64,000 nt of DNA from JANPLG01 sp964609085 (GTDB lineage Bacteria; Armatimonadota; SYMT01). Each line of letters opens with the position of its first letter. Positions within the stretch are counted from its first letter, which is position 1. The translations under genes were made by a program, and so were the position numbers. Where the stretch lies: NCBI GenBank assembly GCA_964609085.1, contig CAZSRZ010000001.1, positions 1 through 64,000 on the forward strand, written 5' to 3'. Of the stretch, positions 41,988 through 50,700 are shown in pieces. The notes under the pieces were generated by a model. The model did not search any database and was not told where the DNA came from. It saw nothing but the letters and a program-made list of their open reading frames with translations.

Positions 41988-43037
41988 TCAATCCTTCACT
42001 TCCGGAGCTTCCAGTTGCTTGAGCCTTTTCTCCAGTTGCCGCATGCGAGTCAGGATGGTGGGCAACTGATCCATCGCCAGGATCACGCGCATCTGCTCCC
42101 AGTGAGGTCGCTCCGGGCTTCCGGACAGCATCTCCCCGGCCGGGTGGGACTTCCACACCCCCGCTCTCGCCGCGATATAGCACCCGTCCCCAATGGTGAC
42201 GTGGTCCCGCACGCCCGCCTGCCCACCCATCACCACACCGTTGCCGACGACTGAACTACCGGCAATCCCGACCTGCGACACAATGATGCAATTCCTGCCA
42301 AGGCGCACATTGTGGGCGATCTGCACTTGGTTGTCGAGCTTGGTGCCGGCCCCGATCACTGTCTCACCGGTCGTGGCGCGGTCGATCGTCGTGTTGGCGC
42401 CGATCTCGACGTCATCCTCGACCCGAACCCGCCCGATCTGGGGGATCTTCACATGCTGCTGGCCGTCGAATTCGTAACCATATCCGTCCGCTCCAATCAC
42501 GGCACCCGCATGCACCCGCACCCGCTCTCCGAAGACGCTGCGGGCGTAGACAACGCAGTTCCCGAAGAAGACCGTGTCGGCCCCCACCTCGCAGTCATCG
42601 CCGATGGTGGTGTGAGGGTAGAGCACCACTCTAGGGCCAAGAACCACGTGCTCGCCGACGACGACGTAGGGACCGATGCGCGCGGTCGGATCCACACTGG
42701 CCGTTTCGGCAATGATGGCGGTCGGGTGAATCCCACTCGGGTGACGCTCTGGGTCGTAGAGAGCGAGGATACGGGCGTAGGCCAGCTTTACTTTTTGTAC
42801 GAGAATACAGGGCTTCTGATCGACGGGGCCGACCTCGCTGTCGACCAGGAGGGCGGACGCGCGACCCTCGAGCGCGGCCGAAAGGTACTTCGGCTCCTCG
42901 ACGCGCACCAGACTGCCGCTGGTCGCATTATCGAGACCCGTGACGGAGGTGACCATAACGTTGGGGTCACCGTAGAGCTCCCCCCCCACCAGCGCGTGCA
43001 GTTGCCCCAGGGTGTGTGCTTGCAGTTCCACGGTCAC
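41988..43037 (-). CDS. lpxD: UDP-3-O-acylglucosamine N-acyltransferase LpxD
   Basis: A 349-residue enzyme of lipid A biosynthesis that adds the N-linked 3-hydroxyacyl chain. The N-terminal uridine-binding domain starts LGQLHALVGGELYGDP. The left-handed beta-helix contains hexapeptide repeats such as IHPTAIIAETASVDPTARIG, and the catalytic His lies in LDNQVQIAHNVRLGRNC. The C-terminal helix has RMRQLEKRLKQLE. Its presence argues that the host makes lipopolysaccharide. Its 5' end overlaps the preceding lipoprotein gene by 71 nt. Confidence 0.94.
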   Translation of the reverse strand: MTVELQAHTLGQLHALVGGELYGDPNVMVTSVTGLDNATSGSLVRVEEPKYLSAALEGRASALLVDSEVGPVDQKPCILVQKVKLAYARILALYDPERHPSGIHPTAIIAETASVDPTARIGPYVVVGEHVVLGPRVVLYPHTTIGDDCEVGADTVFFGNCVVYARSVFGERVRVHAGAVIGADGYGYEFDGQQHVKIPQIGRVRVEDDVEIGANTTIDRATTGETVIGAGTKLDNQVQIAHNVRLGRNCIIVSQVGIAGSSVVGNGVVMGGQAGVRDHVTIGDGCYIAARAGVWKSHPAGEMLSGSPERPHWEQMRVILAMDQLPTILTRMRQLEKRLKQLEAPEVKD

Positions 43038-44199
43038 GGACAGTTCCTCGGTTCGGTTCTCGGCGCACGCGGGCGCGAAAGGCCGTTAAGTATTCCACGG
43101 TGCGATCCGGACCGTCGCTCGGGTTCCGGCCCAGTGTCTGACGTCGACGCAGAGCTTCGGACTTCGCCCAGCCGGCCACATCCTCGCGGACGAGGTGAAC
43201 AACCTGTTCTCGCTCGCGGATCAGCGCCTGTCTTTGGGTGCCCAGTTCCGCCCGACGGATGGTGGGTGACTCCGGCCACTCCACCGGCCCCTTCGCCACC
43301 TTTTTCGGCCCCGCCGGCTCCTCGCCAACATAGTCGGGAGGAGGGCTGGGCAGGTCCTGGCCAAGCCTGCCCAGGGCAGTTCGCTCTTCCTCTCGCAAAT
43401 GGGCGGCTTGCTCGCGGCGCTGGGTTTCCAGAATCTGCCGAGCCCGAGTGATGAGCTCCGGCGGCACCTCCATGCGCGGCCGCGTCGGCGGCTCCAATCG
43501 TCGCTCCAGGAATTCAAGCTGTCGGGCGCGAGCTGCCTCGATTTCGGACCGGAGTTGTTCGCGCCGGCGGCGCCGACGACGCAACTCCTCCGGCCGGAGG
43601 AGCAGCCTATCCTGCGGGTGTTCGCCAATGTCCTCAAGCTCGCGGAGCAACCGCGTCAGCGCCTCCGCCAGCGAGGTCGCTGTGGTCAGCGCTGCGGTAT
43701 CATCCACGGGACGCGGCTGCCTCTGCGCCTTGAGGTAGACGCCCCGCAGGCGCTCAAGCTCGGCGTTGAACTCGTCCTGCGGTCGGTCCGGTTCGGCACC
43801 CTGCCGCGCGGCGAATTCCTCCCGAACTCCCTGTGCTGCCCGTTCATTGTTGGACCGAAGGTCAATCCCCGGGATGGGCGGCAGGACCTGGTCTCCAAGT
43901 GCCCCGTGTTGCGACGGAACCGGCGGTCGCGGTATGTGGGTTGCGGGGCCAGGAGCGTCGAGCCGGGAGAGTTGGCGATCCAGACGCGCGATGTTCCCGA
44001 ACGCCGGATGACTACTGGATAGTCGGCTCAGGTCCACCCAGACCGTCTCCGTAGCCGGCGGACCAGGCGGGGACGAGGGTGGAGCGGGCGATGGATTCCG
44101 ACGACAGCCGGTGATCCCGAGGGCCAAAAGCAGGACGCCGCCGAGCACGGAACAAAACGATCCGGCTCGGCGACGGGCCTGTCTGGGTACTGAACTCAT
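42967..44199 (-). CDS. Coiled-coil lipoprotein of the envelope cluster, unknown
   Basis: A 410-residue predicted lipoprotein. The signal peptide GSFCSVLGGVLLLALGITGC ends in a lipobox Cys near residue 32. The segment TVWVDLSRLSSSHPA resembles the first strand of OmpH-like proteins. Most of residues 110-330 is rich in Arg, Glu, Leu and Gln with long helical, coiled-coil-like runs, including a seven-Arg stretch. The C-terminus is basic and Gly-rich. It sits between ompH and lpxD, so a structural or chaperone role in outer membrane biogenesis is likely by context. Its 3' 71 nt overlap lpxD. Confidence 0.68.
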   Translation of the reverse strand: MSSVPRQARRRAGSFCSVLGGVLLLALGITGCRRNPSPAPPSSPPGPPATETVWVDLSRLSSSHPAFGNIARLDRQLSRLDAPGPATHIPRPPVPSQHGALGDQVLPPIPGIDLRSNNERAAQGVREEFAARQGAEPDRPQDEFNAELERLRGVYLKAQRQPRPVDDTAALTTATSLAEALTRLLRELEDIGEHPQDRLLLRPEELRRRRRRREQLRSEIEAARARQLEFLERRLEPPTRPRMEVPPELITRARQILETQRREQAAHLREEERTALGRLGQDLPSPPPDYVGEEPAGPKKVAKGPVEWPESPTIRRAELGTQRQALIREREQVVHLVREDVAGWAKSEALRRRQTLGRNPSDGPDRTVEYLTAFRARVRREPNRGTVRDRGTASTHPGATARAGGGGALR

Positions 44200-44238
44200 C
44201 GGGGCAACCCACGCGGGCCGTCGGAGTTCCGCGAGGCC

Positions 44239-44898
44239 CTACTTCTTGGGGCCAACCTTCTGCAGAATGTCCTGCGTTAGATCCGTCCCGCCGGCGAGGA
44301 CCGCTTGCTTATCCAGCACGATCGCCAGGTCCTTGCTCGCGGCCACGTCGCCGCAGGTCTTGAGCACCTTCACCTGCATCTGGTTCAGGGCCTCCTGCTC
44401 CAGCTTGCGGAGTTCCTCCGCACGCTTGTCGGCTTCGCCGCGGACCGCCTGGACGGCCGCCTCCCGCAGGGCGAGCAATTCCTTGTGCCGCTTACTCTGC
44501 TCGTCCGTCAGCTTCTCAGTCTGGGCGAGGGTCTGGTACTCCGCGTCCAGCTTGTCGCTCTTGCCCTCCAAATCCCGGATCTGGGTCTGTTCTGCCGCCG
44601 AGGGCGTCTTCTTGGCCCGCAGGTTGTCAAGCTGGGTCCGCTCTGCCGGCGTGAGGTAACGAATCTTGGTCAGTTGCTCAAGCTCGACCTGGTATCGCTG
44701 CTGATCCGCCTGGAACTTCTCCACCAGGACTTTCCAGGCAGCGGTTTCTTTGATCTGCTCAGTGACCTGCGCCAGATCCACGTATCCAATGGTGGCTGCG
44801 GCACCCTTGGGGGCCGGCGCGGCCGTGAGGCCACGGCCACCAAGGACCACACCGAGACCGACCGCCGCTACCATCGCGGCTGTGACAGCGAAACGCAT
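44239..44898 (-). CDS. OmpH/Skp-family periplasmic chaperone
   Basis: A 219-residue protein with signal peptide (MRFAVTAAMVAAVGLGVVLGG) and the Skp/OmpH layout: an N-terminal strand ATIGYVDLAQVTEQ, two long helices forming a prefoldin-like tentacle, and the closing segment SKDLAIVLDKQAVLAGGTDLTQDILQKV. Skp binds unfolded outer membrane proteins in the periplasm and delivers them to the BAM complex. Its place directly after bamA is the classic arrangement. ATG 44898 starts the signal peptide; the longer frame upstream has no support. Confidence 0.87.
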   Translation of the reverse strand: MRFAVTAAMVAAVGLGVVLGGRGLTAAPAPKGAAATIGYVDLAQVTEQIKETAAWKVLVEKFQADQQRYQVELEQLTKIRYLTPAERTQLDNLRAKKTPSAAEQTQIRDLEGKSDKLDAEYQTLAQTEKLTDEQSKRHKELLALREAAVQAVRGEADKRAEELRKLEQEALNQMQVKVLKTCGDVAASKDLAIVLDKQAVLAGGTDLTQDILQKVGPKK

Positions 44899-45004
44899 CT
44901 TCCGACCTCCAGCCCGCCGGACGTGCAGACGCACGGTGGGGAAAACGATTCTAACTACCCTCGGTAATCCCTGTCAGCAACATCTCCGTCCGGGGAGGTT
45001 GCGA

Positions 45005-46888
45005 TTAGAAGGCGTGCCCAATGCTGAAGTGGGTTCGGCCGCCCTCTTCGCCGTACCCAAAATCAAGACGGATGGGGCCGATCGGGGTGGCGACCCGCAG
45101 GCCGATCCCGATGGAGGCGAAGGGGCGGATGGAGCCGTGCTGTCGGAAATCCGTGGCGAACTTCTTGCCCCCAAAGCGGAAATTACTCTGCGAGCCGAAG
45201 GCATCGCCGACGTCTGCGAACAGCACCCCGGTGATCTTCGGGAACAGTGGGTGCCGGTACTCGACGCTCCCCAGATACATCGTGTTGCCCCAGAAGCGGT
45301 CTTCCAGATAACCCCGAAGCATGTCCGACCCGCCGACGAAGAACTGCTCGAAGAAGGGCACGTCGCTGAGGATGTGGCCGGCGAGCAACCTGACCGCGAC
45401 CACGGGCACCTTTTCGCTCTCCCGCTGACGATCCGGCTCTTTGGTCGACTTCAGGCCACGCAACCGGTAGTACCGCCGGTACTCGCCGATGAACTTGGTG
45501 AAGATGCTGTTGTCAAACGAATCGACGTTGGACTTATCCACCCGAGCGTAGCCGACCTCGGTCGTGAACCGGGAGAACACGCCTGTCGTGGGGTTGTTGG
45601 CGTAATCCCGGCTGTTCCAGTAGCGCGTGGCACTGACCGCGGCGACCGAGCCGTCCTGCGTCGGGAAGGTAATCTTCTTGGAGAAGTCACCGACGTGCAC
45701 GTCGTCGTAGCGCACACCTAGCGTAATCGGCCACTGGAAGGGACGGCCAAAGGCGACCTGCCCGCCAAGGCGGCGCTCGAAGTAGCGCCCGTCTCTCAAG
45801 TTCCGGGTGTCGATCAGGTCCTGCGAGAAGCGGTAGACGAGCTTGTCGTAGACATTGACTGAGAGCGAGGTGTGGGTAGAGGTCAGCCAGGGTTCGTAGT
45901 AGGAGAGCTCCACGCTCGGGAGGCCGTCGCCTCCGAAGCTGCCGATCTCGCCGGCGATGCTGACGGACTGCCCCTTCCCCTGGAAATTCTGCTCGCTGAG
46001 CTCGATCCGGCCGATCAGGTGCTGACGAGGGCTGTAGCCGGCGCCGACGGATACCTGGCCGGTCTGCTTGTCTTTCACGTTCCAGGTCAATTCGATCGTG
46101 TCGAGTTCTTCGCCCTGGCTTTGAGTGGGCTCCACCAACTCAAAGTACGGAAGGTCGGCGAGACGCCGGTAGTCTTCCCCGATCATCCGGGTGTTGTAGA
46201 GGGCGCCCTGTCGCTGGCTGAGCTCTCGCAGCACGACGTACGTGCGTGTCTTCTGCTGCGGTTCCGTGCGGACAACGTTTCCCTGTCGATCCTTGATCTG
46301 CCGATCGGGGAACTTGATGTTCACCTTCGAGATCCGCAGCTCGTGGATGATCATGCGGATGATGCCCTTGCCCTCGAAATCGGCGTCGGGCGGGGTGACG
46401 TCCGCGTTGTCCTCGATCCGGACCAGGTAGCCTTTGTCCGTGTACTGTCGGATGATCGCCGCGCGGTCCGCAGCCCAGTTGGAGCGGTTGAAAACCTGGT
46501 CGTTCTTGAGTTTCAGACCGGATGTCAGTTGCCCCTCGGGGAAGATCGTGCTTCCGGTGACCTCGATCTTCTTGATGACCGGGTACTCCTCCACCGAGAA
46601 GATGACCCGGACGTTGTTGCCGACGCGTTCAGGCAGCACAGCCACATTGCGGAAGAAGCCGAGGCCCTCAATGGCGGCCCGGTCTCTCTCGAGTCGCTCT
46701 GCCGAGGCCTCGTCGCCGACTTTCGAGCCGATGACGGAAAGGATGACCTCCTTGTTGATCCGTTGATTCCCGCGGACGTCCACCTCGGTAACCCGGAGAG
46801 CCTGCGCATGGACAGGCGCGGCGGCCGCACACAACGCAATCACTCCGCCGGCCAGACCCCAGCCGCCCCTTCGCGCCAGCAAGCTCAT
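45005..46888 (-). CDS. bamA: Outer membrane protein assembly factor BamA (3 POTRA)
   Basis: A 627-residue Omp85 protein that inserts beta-barrels into the outer membrane. After a signal peptide (MSLLARRGGWGLAGG through HAQA) there are three POTRA-like domains: VTEVDVRGNQRINKEVI, VIKKIEVTGSTIFPEGQL, and ISKVNIKFPD to ELTWNVKDKQ. The barrel follows, with the VGGSDMLRGY motif in loop 6 and a C-terminal Phe (FSIGHAF). E. coli BamA has five POTRA domains. ATG 46888 was chosen because GGAG is 8 nt upstream and it begins the signal peptide. Confidence 0.92.
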   Translation of the reverse strand: MSLLARRGGWGLAGGVIALCAAAAPVHAQALRVTEVDVRGNQRINKEVILSVIGSKVGDEASAERLERDRAAIEGLGFFRNVAVLPERVGNNVRVIFSVEEYPVIKKIEVTGSTIFPEGQLTSGLKLKNDQVFNRSNWAADRAAIIRQYTDKGYLVRIEDNADVTPPDADFEGKGIIRMIIHELRISKVNIKFPDRQIKDRQGNVVRTEPQQKTRTYVVLRELSQRQGALYNTRMIGEDYRRLADLPYFELVEPTQSQGEELDTIELTWNVKDKQTGQVSVGAGYSPRQHLIGRIELSEQNFQGKGQSVSIAGEIGSFGGDGLPSVELSYYEPWLTSTHTSLSVNVYDKLVYRFSQDLIDTRNLRDGRYFERRLGGQVAFGRPFQWPITLGVRYDDVHVGDFSKKITFPTQDGSVAAVSATRYWNSRDYANNPTTGVFSRFTTEVGYARVDKSNVDSFDNSIFTKFIGEYRRYYRLRGLKSTKEPDRQRESEKVPVVAVRLLAGHILSDVPFFEQFFVGGSDMLRGYLEDRFWGNTMYLGSVEYRHPLFPKITGVLFADVGDAFGSQSNFRFGGKKFATDFRQHGSIRPFASIGIGLRVATPIGPIRLDFGYGEEGGRTHFSIGHAF

Positions 46889-46921
46889 TCGATCAGCTCC
46901 TTGTCCCCACTCGCCCGATGG

Positions 46922-46949
46922 GCCGGTGATCCCGACAGCCTGCACCGGC
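46922..46949 (-). promoter_or_regulatory. Hairpin between the ECF sigma and bamA genes
   Basis: GCCGGTG (46922-46928) and CACCGGC (46943-46949) form a perfect 7-bp stem with a 14-nt loop, extendable by two G-T pairs, in the 106-nt gap between the sigma stop and the bamA start. No T-run follows, so attenuation or processing is possible. Confidence 0.4.
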
Positions 46950-46994
46950 TTCCGAATCGAGCCCTTCAGTCATATCGCAACCCCCGGCTCGCCG

Positions 46995-47765
46995 CTAGTT
47001 GCGCAGGTAGGCTTCCAGCTTTCGCCGGAGCATCAGACGTCCGCGGTGAATTCGCGTCTTCACCGCCTCCAGGCTCAAACCCGTGATCTCCGCGATCTCC
47101 ATGTAAGGCAGGTGCTGGAGGTCACAGAAGATGATCACCTCGCGGTAGTCGTCCGGAAGTGCGGAGATGGCCTTCAACACGTACCGGTAGGTTTCGTTCC
47201 GTATCAACACATCCTGGGGCGACTGCTCCCAGTCCGCGATCTCCATCGGGCGCTGCGTCTCCTCGGACCCCACACTTGGGGCGTCGAGGGAGGGCCCTTC
47301 CACGTGTCGGCGGCGATCCCTCTGCCGGAACCTGTTCTTGCACTGGTTCAAGGCGATCTGACAGAGCCAGGTGTGGATCTTGCAATCACCCCGGAAGGTC
47401 GGGAAGCTCTTGTATGCGTTCAGGAAGGTCTCCTGGGTGAGGTCCTCAGCCTCTTCACGATCGTTGATCTGCCGCAGGATCAGATTGTAGATCTTCTTCC
47501 CGTACTTCTCGAGGAGTTGCTCGAAGCTGAGCAGGCGATCCTCGTCTTCGACGAGGGCGCGAACGGGGGCGGAACCTCCGCCCCCGGCTGGATCCTCCTC
47601 GGCCAAGGGAGCGGCCGGGGGAAGTACCCGCACACCTGCTGGGTTTGCCGTGTCCATCGGTCTTCGAGGTTTCGCTTGGCGTGCCCGTGCCACCCTGCCG
47701 CCTCCCGGACGCTTGCCCGGTTTGCGCGGCTCGGCACTCAGCCAACCAGCCTCGCCACCTTCCAT
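46995..47765 (-). CDS. ECF-type RNA polymerase sigma factor
   Basis: A 256-residue extracytoplasmic-function sigma factor. After an unstructured Pro/Gly-rich N-terminus of about 75 residues come region 2 (YNLILRQINDREEAEDLTQETFLNAYKSF with FRGDCKIHTWLCQIALNQCKNRFRQ) and region 4 (ISALPDDYREVIIFCDLQHLPYMEIAEITGLSLEAVKTRIHRGRLMLRRKL). The start ATG 47765 overlaps the TamB stop in TAATG; a shorter version from ATG 47657 (MDTANPAG) is possible. No anti-sigma gene is seen nearby. It sits inside the envelope cluster and may direct expression of bamA and the genes after it. Confidence 0.88.
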   Translation of the reverse strand: MEGGEAGWLSAEPRKPGKRPGGGRVARARQAKPRRPMDTANPAGVRVLPPAAPLAEEDPAGGGGSAPVRALVEDEDRLLSFEQLLEKYGKKIYNLILRQINDREEAEDLTQETFLNAYKSFPTFRGDCKIHTWLCQIALNQCKNRFRQRDRRRHVEGPSLDAPSVGSEETQRPMEIADWEQSPQDVLIRNETYRYVLKAISALPDDYREVIIFCDLQHLPYMEIAEITGLSLEAVKTRIHRGRLMLRRKLEAYLRN

Positions 47766-50700
47766 TAGAACGGTCTCGTGCCGCTGAAGAAGAATACCCT
47801 GCGATTAAAGGGTTGTTCCTGCCGGTAACCGATACGCAGCAGGGGAGTCAACTTGTAGTAGACCTCCAGGCTCCGCTGCTCCGGAGCCGTCGTCGAGCCG
47901 AATTCCTGTGAAAGGACAACGTAGAGTTGATTGACGAGCCGCTTCCCCAGCCGGACACGAAGCGGCTGGTAGACGCCAACGTCCAGAGAGAACACGTCCA
48001 GTCCGAACGCAGCCTGCACGAAGTCTTCGATGCGACCTGTAATAGCGGTGGCCAGATTTGCCGTGAGCGCCTGCTCGAATTGGCTCTGCAGGTTTTCCGC
48101 TACGTTAGTTCCGCCTCCGGCGATTCCCTCTGCCCCGAGCTGTTGTCTAATTAAGGACTCGATGTCACGGCTCGGCAACGGGGGGTCCGTCCGCACCGTG
48201 ACGCTCAAGCCCTGCGCAGACCCCAGGGAGAGACCGCTCCCGGCCGCCGAGCCCCGGATGGACGTTTCACCTCCGCCGTCCGGTGTGCCTCGGATCTGGA
48301 ACACGGCGTCGACGTACTCGCTCTCGGATAGAGCGGTGCGTCGGATGGAGAGCGAGGTGCTTGCCTCGATGTTGACCGAGACGGGCGACGGGGACGGGAA
48401 GTCGGGGTCGAGCTTGGAAGCGTCGTAGGCGACCTGAAGCATCCCCGCGGCGTTGCGCAGGCGGAGGGCGGCGAGCGTGAAGGAGCCGTCGATCACGCGT
48501 AGCTCACCGGCGAGGGACGGCAGGCGGAGTGTCCCCCCGGCATTCAGAGCGCCGGAGAGCCGCAGCCGTGCGATCGGGTTCCGCAGCCACAGCGTCTTTC
48601 CGGCAATCAGACTCAGTTGTAACCGGGCGTCGCTCGGAAAGCTCCGCGCCTGGGAGCCGGTGATGGACTGGAATGCCAGGAGCAGGTTGGCGTTGTCGAA
48701 AACGATCCCCCCGGCGATCCTTGGGGAGGGCCAGTCGCCTTCGATCAGCACGGGGGAGGAGGTGCCGGGACGAGCCGGATCCACTGTCTGGAGGGTGCCC
48801 TCGGCCTGAGTCCCCTTGAACTCATCTCCAACCAATCGGCTGATCCTTCGCTCGCTGAACTTCAGTTGATCGACATCGAGTTCGAGTTGGAGCGATGGCA
48901 CTATCTGACCGTTGGGCGCGCTCAGCAGTCGGGCGTGTCCTCGCAGCGTCAGTCGCCCCCCTCTGCTTCCGGTCGCGGTGAACCGGGTGACATCGATCCT
49001 GTCTCGATCGAGGTCGATGCGCGCATCGAAGTTCAGCAACTCGGTATCGAGGCCTTGGTCCCGAATGCGCTCGGCCTGGGCCTCGAAATAACCGCTGTTG
49101 CGGGGGTCCTGCTGCGTGCCGCCGAGCACGATCTGTCCGCCAAAGTCGCCCCCGGTAGGGGCCAGGCGACTGAGCGCTTCGGTGAGGGGCCGCAATCGGC
49201 TCGCCTGACCTTGTGTTGCTGCTGCGAGTTCATCCGCCTCGTTGGCCAGGGCGGTCAAGTTGGCCAAGGACTGCCGGGGGACCGTGATCGTCACAGTTCT
49301 TGGTCCAGTCGGCGGCCAGGTGCCGTCTTGCCAGGGCAGCGCGATGACCCCGCTGGCCGTCAGCAGCGACTGCGGCGACAGTTCCGACGTGGTGCGATCC
49401 AGCCTGGCCTGACGGAAGACGAGTTGTCCGGTAGCGGCTGAGTAGCTCAGGCCATTGAGGACGGCGGCGGCGAAAGGCAGCCCCCCGATCACGGGGCGAT
49501 CGATCCGAAGATCAGCCAGCAATCCAGGTTTTTCTGCGGTTCCCTGCACGGATGCTGAACCGGAGAGTTGACCTCCCAGTGGGGCGAACTGGAGCAGTCG
49601 CCGACGGAGCCCCCGGATCGGGAGCGATACGAGAGCGTCGATGTCCAGGTTTTTGGCCTCAATCTTGAATAGAGTCTCGCCGCCCCCGGGTTTGTTGCGG
49701 TCCCAAGCCCCGCTCACGGCGAGAGCTGAACTTCGGCTACCCCCTCCTTCAACTGGCTGCGTGCGTCTCAGCACCGCCCGAGAAACCTCAAGCCGCTTTG
49801 CATCGTAGCTGAACTCTGACTCCAGGTCCGACTCCGGAGCGTCGACCGAGCCGAGCAGCGAGAGATCCGTGATTCTGACGGTGCCGGAGAACGCCCGTGT
49901 GACGTTTCCGGCAAGGCAGTCGTCGAGCAGCCTGGTTGCCGCCCCCGGGACACTTCCACCAGTCAGCCCCGTGCTGCCCATTGCCGCTGTAAGGGTGCCA
50001 TCCAGAGGCTGGGTCCACTGGGCCAGAGCTTCGCGGATGCCGACCGCGCCCCCACTCTCGTACCAGGGGCTGTCTTCCACGAGCTGACGAAGCACACCCG
50101 CCGGAACCTCTTCAAACCTCAACTCGCCAAACACCTGCTCAGTCCACTCCGATTGTGCGGACATCCCGGCGGTTCTGATCGCGAAGGCCTGGGAACGTAG
50201 GCGCCCTGAGCCCAACGGAACATCCAATCCGCCCAGCGCCATCCCCTCGGGCCTCCATGCGACCTGCAGGTCCCGCACAGGCACCGCGCGACCATTCACC
50301 AGGACATCCGCCGTGCTGACGATGCCGTGGACCCGCGGAGCAGCCCCGGAACCGGAGACGTGCAGCTCGATCCCCAACCCCTTCACCTCGACCGTCGCAT
50401 ACTCCGCCAGTTCCGTCGCGTAGCGCTGAACGAGGCTGGTGGCCCTAAGTCCTTCCCCACGGATGCGAAGCTGGGGACGAAGGCTCTCGGCCCACTCGTC
50501 CCGCGTTTCCACGGTCCCGGCTGGCCGAGGAGTGGACGCGGGAACCCAGGCGACGGATCCATCGACTTTTAGGTCACCGAGGGGAGTCTCCGCCGTCGCG
50601 GTGAGGTCACGGAGAATCTGCTTCCCAGCGTCCCAGTGGCCCGCGACACGCACGGGACCGAGGTCCTCTCGATAGGCGGCGACGCGCGGTGAGTCTATGT

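Noticed and set aside
42312..43451. Open frame on the plus strand of 379 codons
   Set aside because: It is opposite lpxD and the lipoprotein and shows no protein motif.
45872..47086. Open frame on the plus strand of 404 codons
   Set aside because: It is antisense to bamA, whose POTRA and barrel motifs are clear.
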